A stretch of DNA of 64,000 nt from Chthoniobacter sp. (GTDB lineage: Bacteria; Verrucomicrobiota; Verrucomicrobiia; Chthoniobacterales; Chthoniobacteraceae): assembly GCA_021414005.1 (NCBI GenBank), contig JAIOPH010000020.1:52015-116014 (forward strand), written 5' to 3'. The stretch's first letter is position 1; every line of letters starts with the position of its first letter. The notes beneath the pieces are model-generated. The model worked only from the letters and a program-made list of their open reading frames with translations, ran no database searches and was not told the origin of the DNA. The position numbers were made by a program, and so were the translations under genes. Shown in pieces: positions 32,316 through 40,750 of the stretch.

Positions 32316-33773
32316 TTACTTCGTGGGGATTTCGTTGAGTGTGTAATACGCGACCGGGTGGAGCAAAGGGTTGCCGCTGGCGGACTTCACGCCGTCGAGG
32401 TGCAGCTCGTGGATGTGTCCCTTGGTCAGTTTGTCAAAGGTCAGGCGCACAGATTTGTTATCCGCGCCGACGACGGCGGAAGTAATCTGCGGGATCACAT
32501 CGTCCACCTCGGGGCTGCCGTAGTCGCCTTGATAGATGTAGGTAAATTCGCGGGCCTTGTAACTCGCGGGACTGCTGGCGGTGGCGGGATCCACGGGCTC
32601 GGTGAAGGTCAGTTGAAAGCCATCGGGCTTGGCGTGCATCTCGTGGACTTCAAAGGGCACCTTGCCCGTCCAGTCCACGCGCTCGAAGCTAAAGGGCTTT
32701 CCGCCCGCCGCGCCCCAGCCGCGATCGGAACCGCCGGCGAAGAGCTGGCCGCTGTCATTCATGCATCCGCCGATCGGTCCGGACTTCAGACCCTTGAGAA
32801 AGGGGAAGACGACGCCTTGCTTGATTCCGTTCACTTCCTCGACAAAGACGCGCGAGATATTGGAATGGCTTTGGTCTGCGATGAAGAGCTGCTTTTGGAA
32901 AGGGCCGAACTTCCCCTTGCTCAGATCGCACACGATGAAGGACGACGAATTGCCGATCTTCCCGTGAACCATGTAAACGACGGGCGGCACCAGCTCCTTC
33001 ACCCGCTCGCGCTCGGCGACCAGGCGGCTCTTCGTCTTGGGCTCCACCGGACGCGGGCCCATGTTGGGCGCTTTGTCATACCACCTGAAACCTCCGGGGT
33101 GGCCTTGAAAGGTGCCGGGGATCAAATGCTGGAGCGTACAGGCTCCATGCCAGGGGCCTTGGTTGTCGGTGTAGTAAACCTCGCCGTCCGCATCGAAACC
33201 CATGCCGCCGGGCGAGCGGATGCCGCTGCAGGTGGGAACTAGCGAGCCATCGGGCTTCACGCGCATCGCCCACCCGCGAAAGTCAATGTCGCTCCCGAAA
33301 GAGCCCGTCAGGCACAGGGTTACCCACAGGTCGCCGTTCTTATCGAAACGCGTGCCGAAGGCATACTCATGATAGTCGCCGCTCACTCCCCATTTGTCCG
33401 TCACCGTGGCAAAGGTGTCCGCGCGTCCGTCGCCGTCCTCGTCCTTTAGCCGGGCGACTTCGTAGCGGCAGGTTTCGTAGAGCGACCCATCTTTCCACGC
33501 CAGCCCCATGACTTCATGTTGCCCGGAGGCGAAGAGCTTATACTCCACCCTGGCCGGATCGCCTTCCGCGCCGGAGACCGTCCAGATTTCGCCGCGCCGT
33601 GTGCCCAGCGCCAGTTTGTTATTCGGGAGTAACTCGATGGAACTGACCTCCAGCGCCGTTTCCTTGGGCGTGTCAAAGGTAGTGATTTTGTAATAGTCGG
33701 ACTCCTTGGGAGTTTCCGCGGGGACGAGCGCCGCGGTGACGAGAAGGAGCAGGGTGGAAGTAAGAGTTTTCAT
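32316..33773 (-). CDS. secreted sorbosone dehydrogenase-like beta-propeller
   Basis: The 485-residue protein has a signal peptide (MKTLTSTLLLLVTAALVPAE). Propeller blades are suggested by repeated GxLxVTL / DGxL motifs (EVMGLAWKDGSLYETCRYEV, FGTRFDKNGDLWVTLCLTGS, GMGFDADGEVYYTDNQGPWH). An acidic DEDGDGRADTF loop looks calcium-binding. The C-terminal 100 residues form a beta-sandwich. There is no CxxCH heme motif. PVC bacteria encode many such proteins of uncertain substrate. It follows the cupredoxin-PA14 gene (12-base gap), which suggests an electron-transfer pair at the cell surface; that is inference. Confidence 0.75.
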   Translation of the reverse strand: MKTLTSTLLLLVTAALVPAETPKESDYYKITTFDTPKETALEVSSIELLPNNKLALGTRRGEIWTVSGAEGDPARVEYKLFASGQHEVMGLAWKDGSLYETCRYEVARLKDEDGDGRADTFATVTDKWGVSGDYHEYAFGTRFDKNGDLWVTLCLTGSFGSDIDFRGWAMRVKPDGSLVPTCSGIRSPGGMGFDADGEVYYTDNQGPWHGACTLQHLIPGTFQGHPGGFRWYDKAPNMGPRPVEPKTKSRLVAERERVKELVPPVVYMVHGKIGNSSSFIVCDLSKGKFGPFQKQLFIADQSHSNISRVFVEEVNGIKQGVVFPFLKGLKSGPIGGCMNDSGQLFAGGSDRGWGAAGGKPFSFERVDWTGKVPFEVHEMHAKPDGFQLTFTEPVDPATASSPASYKAREFTYIYQGDYGSPEVDDVIPQITSAVVGADNKSVRLTFDKLTKGHIHELHLDGVKSASGNPLLHPVAYYTLNEIPTK

Positions 33774-33785
33774 GGTAAGGTCGAG

Positions 33786-35354
33786 TTATTGCACCGGGGC
33801 CGGCTGGGTCGGCCAGGAGTAGGTTACTTTGATCTCCGCCTGCGCTGGCACGAGTAGGTTGTGCCCCACGAGTTTGGCTCCGGCGACCGACACCTGGAGC
33901 GCACCTTCCACCGTATAACCCGAGTCCGTGGGTTGGATATTTCCCGCCGCTACGCGGAAGTAAGTGTTCGCCGGGATCGGTCCCGCGAGCTTCAGCGTGC
34001 GGATCAGCTTGCCCCCGGCCATGGCCTGCCCCTCGGTATCAAAGCGGTCCGTGATCTTCAGCCCGCTCCACGCATAGGCGAAAGTGGGAAAGCGTTTCGT
34101 ATCCAGGGTGTAACCCTTCCAATCATACCCCGCCGCCAGTTGTTTTTTGTCCGTCTTCGGCCATTCCGTCTCTGGATTGGTTAGCACGGCAAAAGGCACC
34201 GACGAATCCCCGACCGGGCGCACCTGATCTTCGCCCAGCGGCGGCTGCTCGCCTCCGCCGCGATCGATCCAGTGCAGTGCCGCGTCGATAAACTCCCCGC
34301 GCCACAGCAGCGCCAGATTCACCTGCGCCGCACTCCACGCCAGATTGAAGCCGCCCGGATAACCCACTCCGATGGGCCGTCCGCCCGCATTGGCGATGAA
34401 GTTCCGGTAAAGCACCGGCTCCGTCCCCACCGCCAGCGGAATGCCCGTCCGCCCGTTACCCTTCTTCTTCTTGCCGCTGACTGACGCCTCGGGATGCACC
34501 CATTTGCTCAGCGCCGTATTGGGAAAATCTGCACCCTTCCAAGCCAGATAAATGTCCGCCTCGCCGCTGCCCTGAAAGTATTCCACCCGCACATCATGGT
34601 CGCCCGCCGCCAGCTTCGTCTTGCCTTCCTTGATTTCCGCCGAGTTATGCACCCCGTCGTTCTCGACGACCCGCTTGCCGTCGATCAGCAGCCGGACCCC
34701 ATCGTCGCCCGCGAGGGAAAAGGTATAGTCGCCCTCCTTCGGCGCGTTCAGCTTGCCCGTGTACACGATCCCGAACTGGTTCTTATAGTCATCCAGCTTG
34801 ATCTGGATCAGCCCGTCCGGCACCTCGCCCTCGCGATGCGGCTTCAGCGCCGCGAAATCCGGCAGCTTATTCCAATTTCCCAGATACAGCGCAAACTTCA
34901 GCCCGGCCAGCCCCGGCGGCGAAAGTGACACCCGCATTTTGCCCTGCATGATCGCCGCATGCCCCGGAAAGGTGCAGACAAAGGGATACACGCCCACCTT
35001 CGCCGGCACCTTGAAAACGATCTCCTCGCGGGCCTTCGGTTGCACCGCCTTCGAGTGCGCCAGCACCCGCTTATCCAGCGGGAGAAAATCGCGCTTCACC
35101 GCCTCCGGATCCTCGACATTCTTATTCGAGACCGCCACTACATCCACCCCCGGCTCGAAGAGCACCCAGTTGTGCGGCATGTCGTCCATGTTTTCAAAAA
35201 CCAGCTTCACCTCCGTCCCCGGCCGCACCGTAAAATCCGTGACATCATAGAGCATTTTGGCCGGGATCGTCTTGATATTGATGACCTGCGGTTCCGCCGC
35301 GAGCGCGCGGGTGGCGAGAAAGACGGCGAGGAGGAGGGTGGTGGAGCGGAACAT
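33786..35354 (-). CDS. cupredoxin (plastocyanin/azurin-like) fused to PA14 domain
   Basis: The 522-residue exported protein (signal peptide MFRSTTLLLAVFLATRALAA) begins with a type-1 copper domain. The ligands look complete: His in MDDMPHNWVLFEPG near residue 65, then Cys and His in YPFVCTFPGHAAIM and Met in QGKMRV. A PA14-like domain follows (residues 165-275, with YTFSLAGDDGVRLLIDGKRV and DHDVRVEYFQGSGEADIYLA). A C-terminal beta-rich region of 230 residues comes last. PA14 domains usually bind carbohydrate, so the protein may dock a copper redox centre on polysaccharide. The ATG at 35354 gives the signal peptide. Confidence 0.8.
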   Translation of the reverse strand: MFRSTTLLLAVFLATRALAAEPQVINIKTIPAKMLYDVTDFTVRPGTEVKLVFENMDDMPHNWVLFEPGVDVVAVSNKNVEDPEAVKRDFLPLDKRVLAHSKAVQPKAREEIVFKVPAKVGVYPFVCTFPGHAAIMQGKMRVSLSPPGLAGLKFALYLGNWNKLPDFAALKPHREGEVPDGLIQIKLDDYKNQFGIVYTGKLNAPKEGDYTFSLAGDDGVRLLIDGKRVVENDGVHNSAEIKEGKTKLAAGDHDVRVEYFQGSGEADIYLAWKGADFPNTALSKWVHPEASVSGKKKKGNGRTGIPLAVGTEPVLYRNFIANAGGRPIGVGYPGGFNLAWSAAQVNLALLWRGEFIDAALHWIDRGGGEQPPLGEDQVRPVGDSSVPFAVLTNPETEWPKTDKKQLAAGYDWKGYTLDTKRFPTFAYAWSGLKITDRFDTEGQAMAGGKLIRTLKLAGPIPANTYFRVAAGNIQPTDSGYTVEGALQVSVAGAKLVGHNLLVPAQAEIKVTYSWPTQPAPVQ

Positions 35355-35619
35355 AAATTTGAGTTGCGGAAGAAACCGGGTGGGGCCGGGGAAGTCAACG
35401 ATCGCCTCCGGGATTCCGCGGGCTGCCGTTCCGTGCTCGCGCCGCGCCACACCTGGAGGCATCTCGCACCTTTGACCCCACACCGTGCGCCCGCGAAGCC
35501 GGGAATGGCGCGGCGGAAAAAAATCTCGCCGCCCTGCGCCCGCGGCCGTGCCATACGTCCAAGCGATCCGTGGGCGGAAAGCTCAGGGCGACCAGCGTGC
35601 GTTTCGCTGAAACGATACT

Positions 35620-36384
35620 TTACCTGCCTCTCATACGGTAGTCTGCGGAACCGAACACGGTGGTCCTCATATGGCTTTTTTGGAAAGCCGCCAATGCCTC
35701 CGTGCTTAGGCCCGTACAGCCGCCGAGTCTGATCTCGTCCAACTGCGCGAGGCCAGCCAGCGGAGCGAGGTCCGCCACGCCCGTGCAGCCGTCGAGGGAG
35801 AGTGTCTGCAACCGTGTGAGTCCGGCTAAGGGGGTGAGGTCCGTCACGCCCGTGCAGTTATTGAGGGAGAGTGTTTGCAACTGTGTGAGTCCGGCTAGCG
35901 GGGCGAGATCCGTCACGCCTTTGCAGTCGCCGAGGTAGAGCGTCTGCAACTGCGTGAGTTCGGCCAGCGGGGCGAGGTCGGCCACTTCCAAGCCGGAGAT
36001 ATTGAGCACCCGCAGCCGGGTGAGCCCGCGGAGGGCGTTCACATTGCGGCATTGCGCGGCCTGCAAGTGTATTGGATCGAGGCGGAGGAGCAGGGGCCGA
36101 AGCGGAGCGAGATCCTTGCCGACAGGGAGCCAAAGCGCCCGCGTGTGATTCGTCCATGTGGCGAGGTGGAAGGCGGCTTGCCAGTTCGCGCGGATGCGGG
36201 CGAAGGGCGTGGGGCTTTCGACGTAGTTGAACCCCGCGGCCCGCGCCTCGCGCACGGCGGCGCGGTAGTCATACGCGCGCCAGACGCTCCAGCCGCAGGT
36301 GGCGAGCACGGCCACGAGCAACGCCCAGCCGAGCCAGCGCCACCAGCGGAAGCGGTCGGGAATGGGTAGGAGTTCGGGGGACAT
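35620..36384 (-). CDS. membrane-anchored leucine-rich-repeat protein
   Basis: The protein has 254 residues. A transmembrane helix near residues 15-35 (RWLGWALLVAVLATCGWSVW) anchors it. After a 75-residue linker come four to five 23-residue LRRs (LAPLAGLTQLQTLSLNNCTG and then VTD, repeated with small changes; residues 120-235). In DNA the central units are near-identical 69-bp repeats, a sign of recent unit duplication. LRRs of this type mediate protein binding. Partner unknown. Confidence 0.75.
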   Translation of the reverse strand: MSPELLPIPDRFRWWRWLGWALLVAVLATCGWSVWRAYDYRAAVREARAAGFNYVESPTPFARIRANWQAAFHLATWTNHTRALWLPVGKDLAPLRPLLLRLDPIHLQAAQCRNVNALRGLTRLRVLNISGLEVADLAPLAELTQLQTLYLGDCKGVTDLAPLAGLTQLQTLSLNNCTGVTDLTPLAGLTRLQTLSLDGCTGVADLAPLAGLAQLDEIRLGGCTGLSTEALAAFQKSHMRTTVFGSADYRMRGR

Positions 36385-36408
36385 GGCGGTGGAGAGCGGA
36401 AGGTCTCC

Positions 36409-36478
36409 TTAATCGTAATCCTAATCTTAATCTCCCCCGCCGGTCCGCTACGCGCTCCGCTTGCCGATTAAGATTTAG
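36409..36478. repeat. hexamer-array hairpin D
   Basis: TAATCG, TAATCC, TAATCT, TAATCT run from about 36410 to 36433. CTAATCTTAATCT (36421-36433) pairs almost perfectly with the right arm CGATTAAGATTTAG (36465-36478), with a GC-rich loop. On the minus strand it lies 9 bases after the glnS stop and before the LRR gene. Same design as the heptamer loci A-C but with 6-mers. Confidence 0.75.
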
Positions 36479-36486
36479 AGCCGCCC

Positions 36487-38202
36487 TCAGCTCTTCGCCG
36501 CTTCCTTTGCCCAGGTGTCTTTCAGCGTGATGACGCGGTTGAAGACGGGGCGCTCGGGGGTGCTGGTGGGGTCGAGGGCGAGGTAGGCGAGGCGCTCGAG
36601 TTGGAAGCGCTCCTCGGGGCGGGCGGTAACGAGGGCGGGCTCGAGTTGGGCGGTGAGGACTTCGAGCGAGTGCGGGTTCAGGCAGGTGCGGAAGTCGCGG
36701 CCCTCGGCCTCGGGCTCGGCCTCGGTGAAAAGGCGGTCGTAGAGGCGGACTTCGGCGGCGAGGGCGTGGGCGGCGCTGACCCAATGGATGGTGCCTTTGA
36801 TTTTCCGCGACGAGGTGGCGCCGCCGGTCTTGCTGTCGAGATCGGCGGTGCAGCGCAGTTCGGCGATGGTGCCATCGGCGTTTTTCACCACCTCGTCGCA
36901 CTTGATGATGTAGGCGTATTTCAACCGCACCTCGCCACAGGGCTTGAGGCGGAAAAATTTCGGGGGCGGGACTTCGGCGAAGTCGTCCTGCTCGATGTAA
37001 AGCTCGCGGGAGAAGGGGACGGCGCGCGTGCCGAGGGCGGGATCAAGTGGGTGGTTGGCGGCGGGCACGGTTTCGGTGTGGCCGTCGGGCAGGTTGGTGA
37101 TGACGACTTTCAACGGACGCAGGACGCCGAGCCGCCGCTGGGCGCGGGTGTTCAGGTCTTCGCGGATGGCGTGTTCGAGGACGCCGACTTCGGTGAGGCC
37201 GTTGTATTTTGTGATGCCGATGTGGAGCGCGAAATGCCGGAGCGCCGCCGCGGTGACGCCGCGCCTCCGCAGGCCGGAGATGGTGGGCATGCGGGGATCG
37301 TCCCAGCCGGCGACGAGCCCTTCGCTGACGAGCGCGAGTAGCTTGCGTTTGCTCATCAGCGTGTAGCTGAGCGAGAGGCGCGCGAACTCGTGCTGATGCG
37401 GGCGCGGAGAGGGGACGGGCAGGCTTTCGAGGAGCCAGTTGTAAAGCGGGCGGTGGACCTCGAACTCCAGGGTGCAGACGGAGTGGGTGATGCGCTCGAT
37501 GCTATCGGAGAGGCAGTGCGCGTAATCATACATCGGGTAGATGCACCAGGCGTCGCCGGTGTGATGGTGGGCGGTGTGGCGGATGCGGTAGAGGACGGGG
37601 TCGCGCAGCCAGACGTTCGGGTGATGCGGGTCGATGCGGGCGCGGAGCGTGCGGGCGCCGTCGGGAAAAGCGCCGGCGCGCATTTCGTGAAAAAGGTGCA
37701 GATTTTCCTCCACGCTGCGGTCGCGAAAAGGGCTGGGGCGGCCGGGGCGGTCGGGAGCGCCGCGGTATTCGTCGGTCTGCTCGGCGGTGAGGTCGCAGAC
37801 GTAGGCTTTGCCCTCGTGAATGAGCGTGAGCGCGTAGGCGTAGAGCTGGCCGAAGTAATCCGACGCATAGAAGGGCTCGGCGTCTTCCTTGAAGCGGAGC
37901 ACGTCGTCCGCCCAGTCGGCGATGAGCCAGCGCACATCGGCGATGATGGAGTCCACATACTCCACGTCTTCCTTCGCGGGATTGGTGTCGTCCATGCGCA
38001 GGTGGCACACGCCGCCGAATTCCTTCGCGATGCCGAAGTTCAGACAGATGCTTTTGGCGTGGCCGATGTGCAGGTAGCCATTCGGCTCCGGCGGAAAGCG
38101 CGTGACGACCCGCTGGCAGGCCCCGCTGGCGAGGTCGGCGGCGACGATGTCGCGGATGAAATCGGAGGGAGCAGGAGCGTCGGGCGAGTCGGGCGTGGTC
38201 AT
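36487..38202 (-). CDS. glnS: glutaminyl-tRNA synthetase
   Basis: This enzyme charges tRNA-Gln with glutamine. The class I HIGH motif is in FPPEPNGYLHIGHAKSICLN near residue 38. The KMSKS counterpart is SYTLMSKRKLLALV near 280. RMDDTNPAKEDVEYVDSI and the C-terminal anticodon-binding beta barrels (FFRLKPCGEVRLKYAYIIKC) complete the family picture. 571 residues is normal. I chose the ATG at 38202 (MTTPDSPDAPAPSDFIRDIV). Presence of GlnRS means the organism need not rely on the GatCAB route for Gln-tRNA. Confidence 0.95.
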   Translation of the reverse strand: MTTPDSPDAPAPSDFIRDIVAADLASGACQRVVTRFPPEPNGYLHIGHAKSICLNFGIAKEFGGVCHLRMDDTNPAKEDVEYVDSIIADVRWLIADWADDVLRFKEDAEPFYASDYFGQLYAYALTLIHEGKAYVCDLTAEQTDEYRGAPDRPGRPSPFRDRSVEENLHLFHEMRAGAFPDGARTLRARIDPHHPNVWLRDPVLYRIRHTAHHHTGDAWCIYPMYDYAHCLSDSIERITHSVCTLEFEVHRPLYNWLLESLPVPSPRPHQHEFARLSLSYTLMSKRKLLALVSEGLVAGWDDPRMPTISGLRRRGVTAAALRHFALHIGITKYNGLTEVGVLEHAIREDLNTRAQRRLGVLRPLKVVITNLPDGHTETVPAANHPLDPALGTRAVPFSRELYIEQDDFAEVPPPKFFRLKPCGEVRLKYAYIIKCDEVVKNADGTIAELRCTADLDSKTGGATSSRKIKGTIHWVSAAHALAAEVRLYDRLFTEAEPEAEGRDFRTCLNPHSLEVLTAQLEPALVTARPEERFQLERLAYLALDPTSTPERPVFNRVITLKDTWAKEAAKS

Positions 38203-38338
38203 GGAAGTGAGAGCGGTGGGAAATAGACGGCGGCGGCAGGGAAGTCGAGGGCGCGGTCGCGGCAGGATGCGCCATGTGGCTCGATGAGAATCTTGGACTC
38301 CGCGGGGAAAGCGGGCAACGTGGGGGGAGCAATCCGCG

Positions 38339-40741
38339 ATGCGCGCCATTTCCGAATTTAGCTCTCCGCCCTTGTCCATTCTTTTGGGGTGGATGCTGTG
38401 CGCATTTGGTACGGCGCTGGCCGAGCCGGCGGTGGCGCCTTTTCCGCAGGGTGGCGTGGCGTTTGTGGAAAAGCACTGTGTTTCCTGCCACGGAAAGGAG
38501 AAGCAAAAGGCGGGGCTCGCGCTGCACACGGTGCGCGATGATCTGGCGCTGCTGCGGGCGCGGAAGCAGTGGCGGGAGGTGGTGAAGATGGTGGAGGCGG
38601 GCGACATGCCGCCGGATGACAAGCCGCAGCCGACGGCGGCGGAACGGGAGACTTTCGTGGCGTCGGTGAAGGCGGTTTTCAGCGCGGCGAACAGCGCGAA
38701 GCCCGACCCCGGGCGGACGACGGTGCGCCGCTTGAACCGCACGGAATACAACAACACCATCCGCGATTTGCTCCATGTGGATTTCCAGCCGGCGGAGGAT
38801 TTTCCTCGCGATGAGGTGGGCTTCGGCTTCGACAACATCGCCGACGTGCTCTCGGTCTCGCCGGTGCTGATGGAGCGCTACCTCAATGCGGCGGAGCGGA
38901 TCGCGGAGGAGGCCATCCCGCTCACGGCGGCGCGCCCGCCGAAGCGGACGATGGGGGGGAAATACTGCGAACCGGCGAATCCGCAGGTGCCCCAGGACCG
39001 CTTTCGTCCGATAAACGCGGCACGGTCCGAGGCGATCCTCTCCGGGCCGCTGAATACGCCGGTGCGGATCACCGAGAAAAACGAATTTTGGGTGCGCGCG
39101 AAACTTTACGCCGAAGGCCCGGCGGACGTGCCGGTGCGGGTGGCGCTGCTCGTCGCGGGGCCGAAAATGGCGCAGCCGTCGCCCGCGGCGGAAGTGACGA
39201 AGCTCGATGGCGTGGCGCTCGGCGCGGTGACGCCGTGCCGGATCGTGAAAGCGGTGGAGATCACGGCGCGGGATGAGAAGCACGCGCAGTTGGTGGAGGT
39301 GAAAATCACCGGCACCGCAGGGATCGAGCGGATGGCGCTGGCTGCGTACAAGCCGGCGAACGGGCAGCCGCCGCCGACGTTGCGCGTGGAGTATCTCGAA
39401 ACCGAGGGGCCGCTCGACACGCGTACGCCATCGAATAAGGCGCTCATGGTTTTCACCGGCGACAAGCCGGAGCGCGAGCAGGCGCGCGAGGTCCTCACGC
39501 GTTTTGTCGCACGGGCTTGGCGGCGGCCCGGCACGGCGGAGGAAATCGACCGGCTGTGCGCGATGGTGGACTATGCCGTGGGGCACAATGAGGGCTGGGA
39601 GGGGGGGCTGCGGCGCGCGCTCACGGCGGTGCTGGCGTCGCCGAAATTCATCTTCCGACTGGAGCCCGACGTGCAGCCGGAGAACCCCGAGCCGCATCCG
39701 CTCGATGACTTCCAGCTCGCCACGCGCCTCGCGTATTTCCTGTGGAGTTCCACGCCCGACGACACGCTGCTCCAGCTCGCCTACGAGAAAAAGCTGGCTG
39801 GCAATCTCGATGCGCAGGTGCGCCGGATGCTGAAAGACCCGCGCTCTGCGGCGCTCGTGGAGAACTTCGCGCTGCAATGGCTCCAACTCGGGCGACTCGA
39901 CGGACACAGCGCGGACAAAAAGGTTTTTGCCAAGTGGGAGCCGAAGCTGGCGGGCGCGATGATCGAGGAGACGCGCCGCTTTTGCGCCGAAATCCTGCGC
40001 GACGACCGCAGCGTGCTGGATCTGATCGACGCTGATTTCACCTGGGTCAATCAACGGCTCGCGGAGCTTTACGGGCTGAAGATTCCGGGCAGTTGGGAAA
40101 AGGGCGAGTGGAAGCGCGTGTCGCTGGCGGGCACGCCGCGCGGCGGGCTGCTCACGCAGGCCAGCGTGCTCACCGTGACCTCGAATCCCACGCGCACCTC
40201 GCCGGTGAAGCGCGGCAAATGGGTGCTCGAACAACTGCTCGGCAATCCGCCGCCACCACCGCCGCCCGGCACTCCCTCGCTCGACGACGCGCAGCGCAGG
40301 GAACTGACCGGCACCTTTCGCCAGAAACTGGAGCAGCACCGCGCCGATGCGAAATGCGCGGGCTGCCACGCGAAGATGGATGGCTTCGGCTTCGCGCTGG
40401 AAAACTTCGACGGCATCGGCCAATGGCGCGACCGTGACGAAACCGGGGCGCCCGTGGATGCCAGCGGCCAGCTCGGAGCCGGGCACAAAATCAGCGGCGT
40501 GGCTGATGTTCGCGCGCTGTTTCGCGAGCGGCGCGAGGATTTCACGCGCTGCCTCACCGAGAAGCTGCTCATCTACGCGCTCGGCCGCGGGCTCGATTAT
40601 TACGACGAACCGACGCTCGATCGCATCCAAGCCGCGCTCGTCCGCGACAACTACAAGTTTTCCACGCTCCTCGTGGAGGTGGTGAAAAGCGATCCGTTCC
40701 GCCTGCGGCGCGGCCAGGGCCAGGGCGGCGATGTGAAGTAG
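38339..40741 (+). CDS. planctomycete-type cytochrome c protein (DUF1587/1592/1588/1585)
   Basis: The 800-residue exported protein (hydrophobic leader at residues 11-28) carries a first heme motif, KHCVSCHGKE, near residue 46. Next comes the DUF1587-type TTVRRLNRTEYNNTIRDLL near 126, a DUF1592 carbohydrate-module-like middle, the DUF1588-type YGLKIPG, then a CAGCHAKMDGFGFALENFDG second CxxCH near 678, and a DUF1585 end. The family is abundant in PVC bacteria and is thought to take part in polysaccharide oxidation. It usually sits with a DUF1552 gene; none is adjacent here. Confidence 0.9.
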   Translation: MRAISEFSSPPLSILLGWMLCAFGTALAEPAVAPFPQGGVAFVEKHCVSCHGKEKQKAGLALHTVRDDLALLRARKQWREVVKMVEAGDMPPDDKPQPTAAERETFVASVKAVFSAANSAKPDPGRTTVRRLNRTEYNNTIRDLLHVDFQPAEDFPRDEVGFGFDNIADVLSVSPVLMERYLNAAERIAEEAIPLTAARPPKRTMGGKYCEPANPQVPQDRFRPINAARSEAILSGPLNTPVRITEKNEFWVRAKLYAEGPADVPVRVALLVAGPKMAQPSPAAEVTKLDGVALGAVTPCRIVKAVEITARDEKHAQLVEVKITGTAGIERMALAAYKPANGQPPPTLRVEYLETEGPLDTRTPSNKALMVFTGDKPEREQAREVLTRFVARAWRRPGTAEEIDRLCAMVDYAVGHNEGWEGGLRRALTAVLASPKFIFRLEPDVQPENPEPHPLDDFQLATRLAYFLWSSTPDDTLLQLAYEKKLAGNLDAQVRRMLKDPRSAALVENFALQWLQLGRLDGHSADKKVFAKWEPKLAGAMIEETRRFCAEILRDDRSVLDLIDADFTWVNQRLAELYGLKIPGSWEKGEWKRVSLAGTPRGGLLTQASVLTVTSNPTRTSPVKRGKWVLEQLLGNPPPPPPPGTPSLDDAQRRELTGTFRQKLEQHRADAKCAGCHAKMDGFGFALENFDGIGQWRDRDETGAPVDASGQLGAGHKISGVADVRALFRERREDFTRCLTEKLLIYALGRGLDYYDEPTLDRIQAALVRDNYKFSTLLVEVVKSDPFRLRRGQGQGGDVK

Positions 40742-40750
40742 CGTCCGCTG

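Noticed and set aside
37526..40630. A minus-strand open frame of about 1000 codons across glnS and the DUF1592 gene
   Set aside because: His/Arg-rich shadow translation with no recognisable motif; both real genes on the locus are clear.
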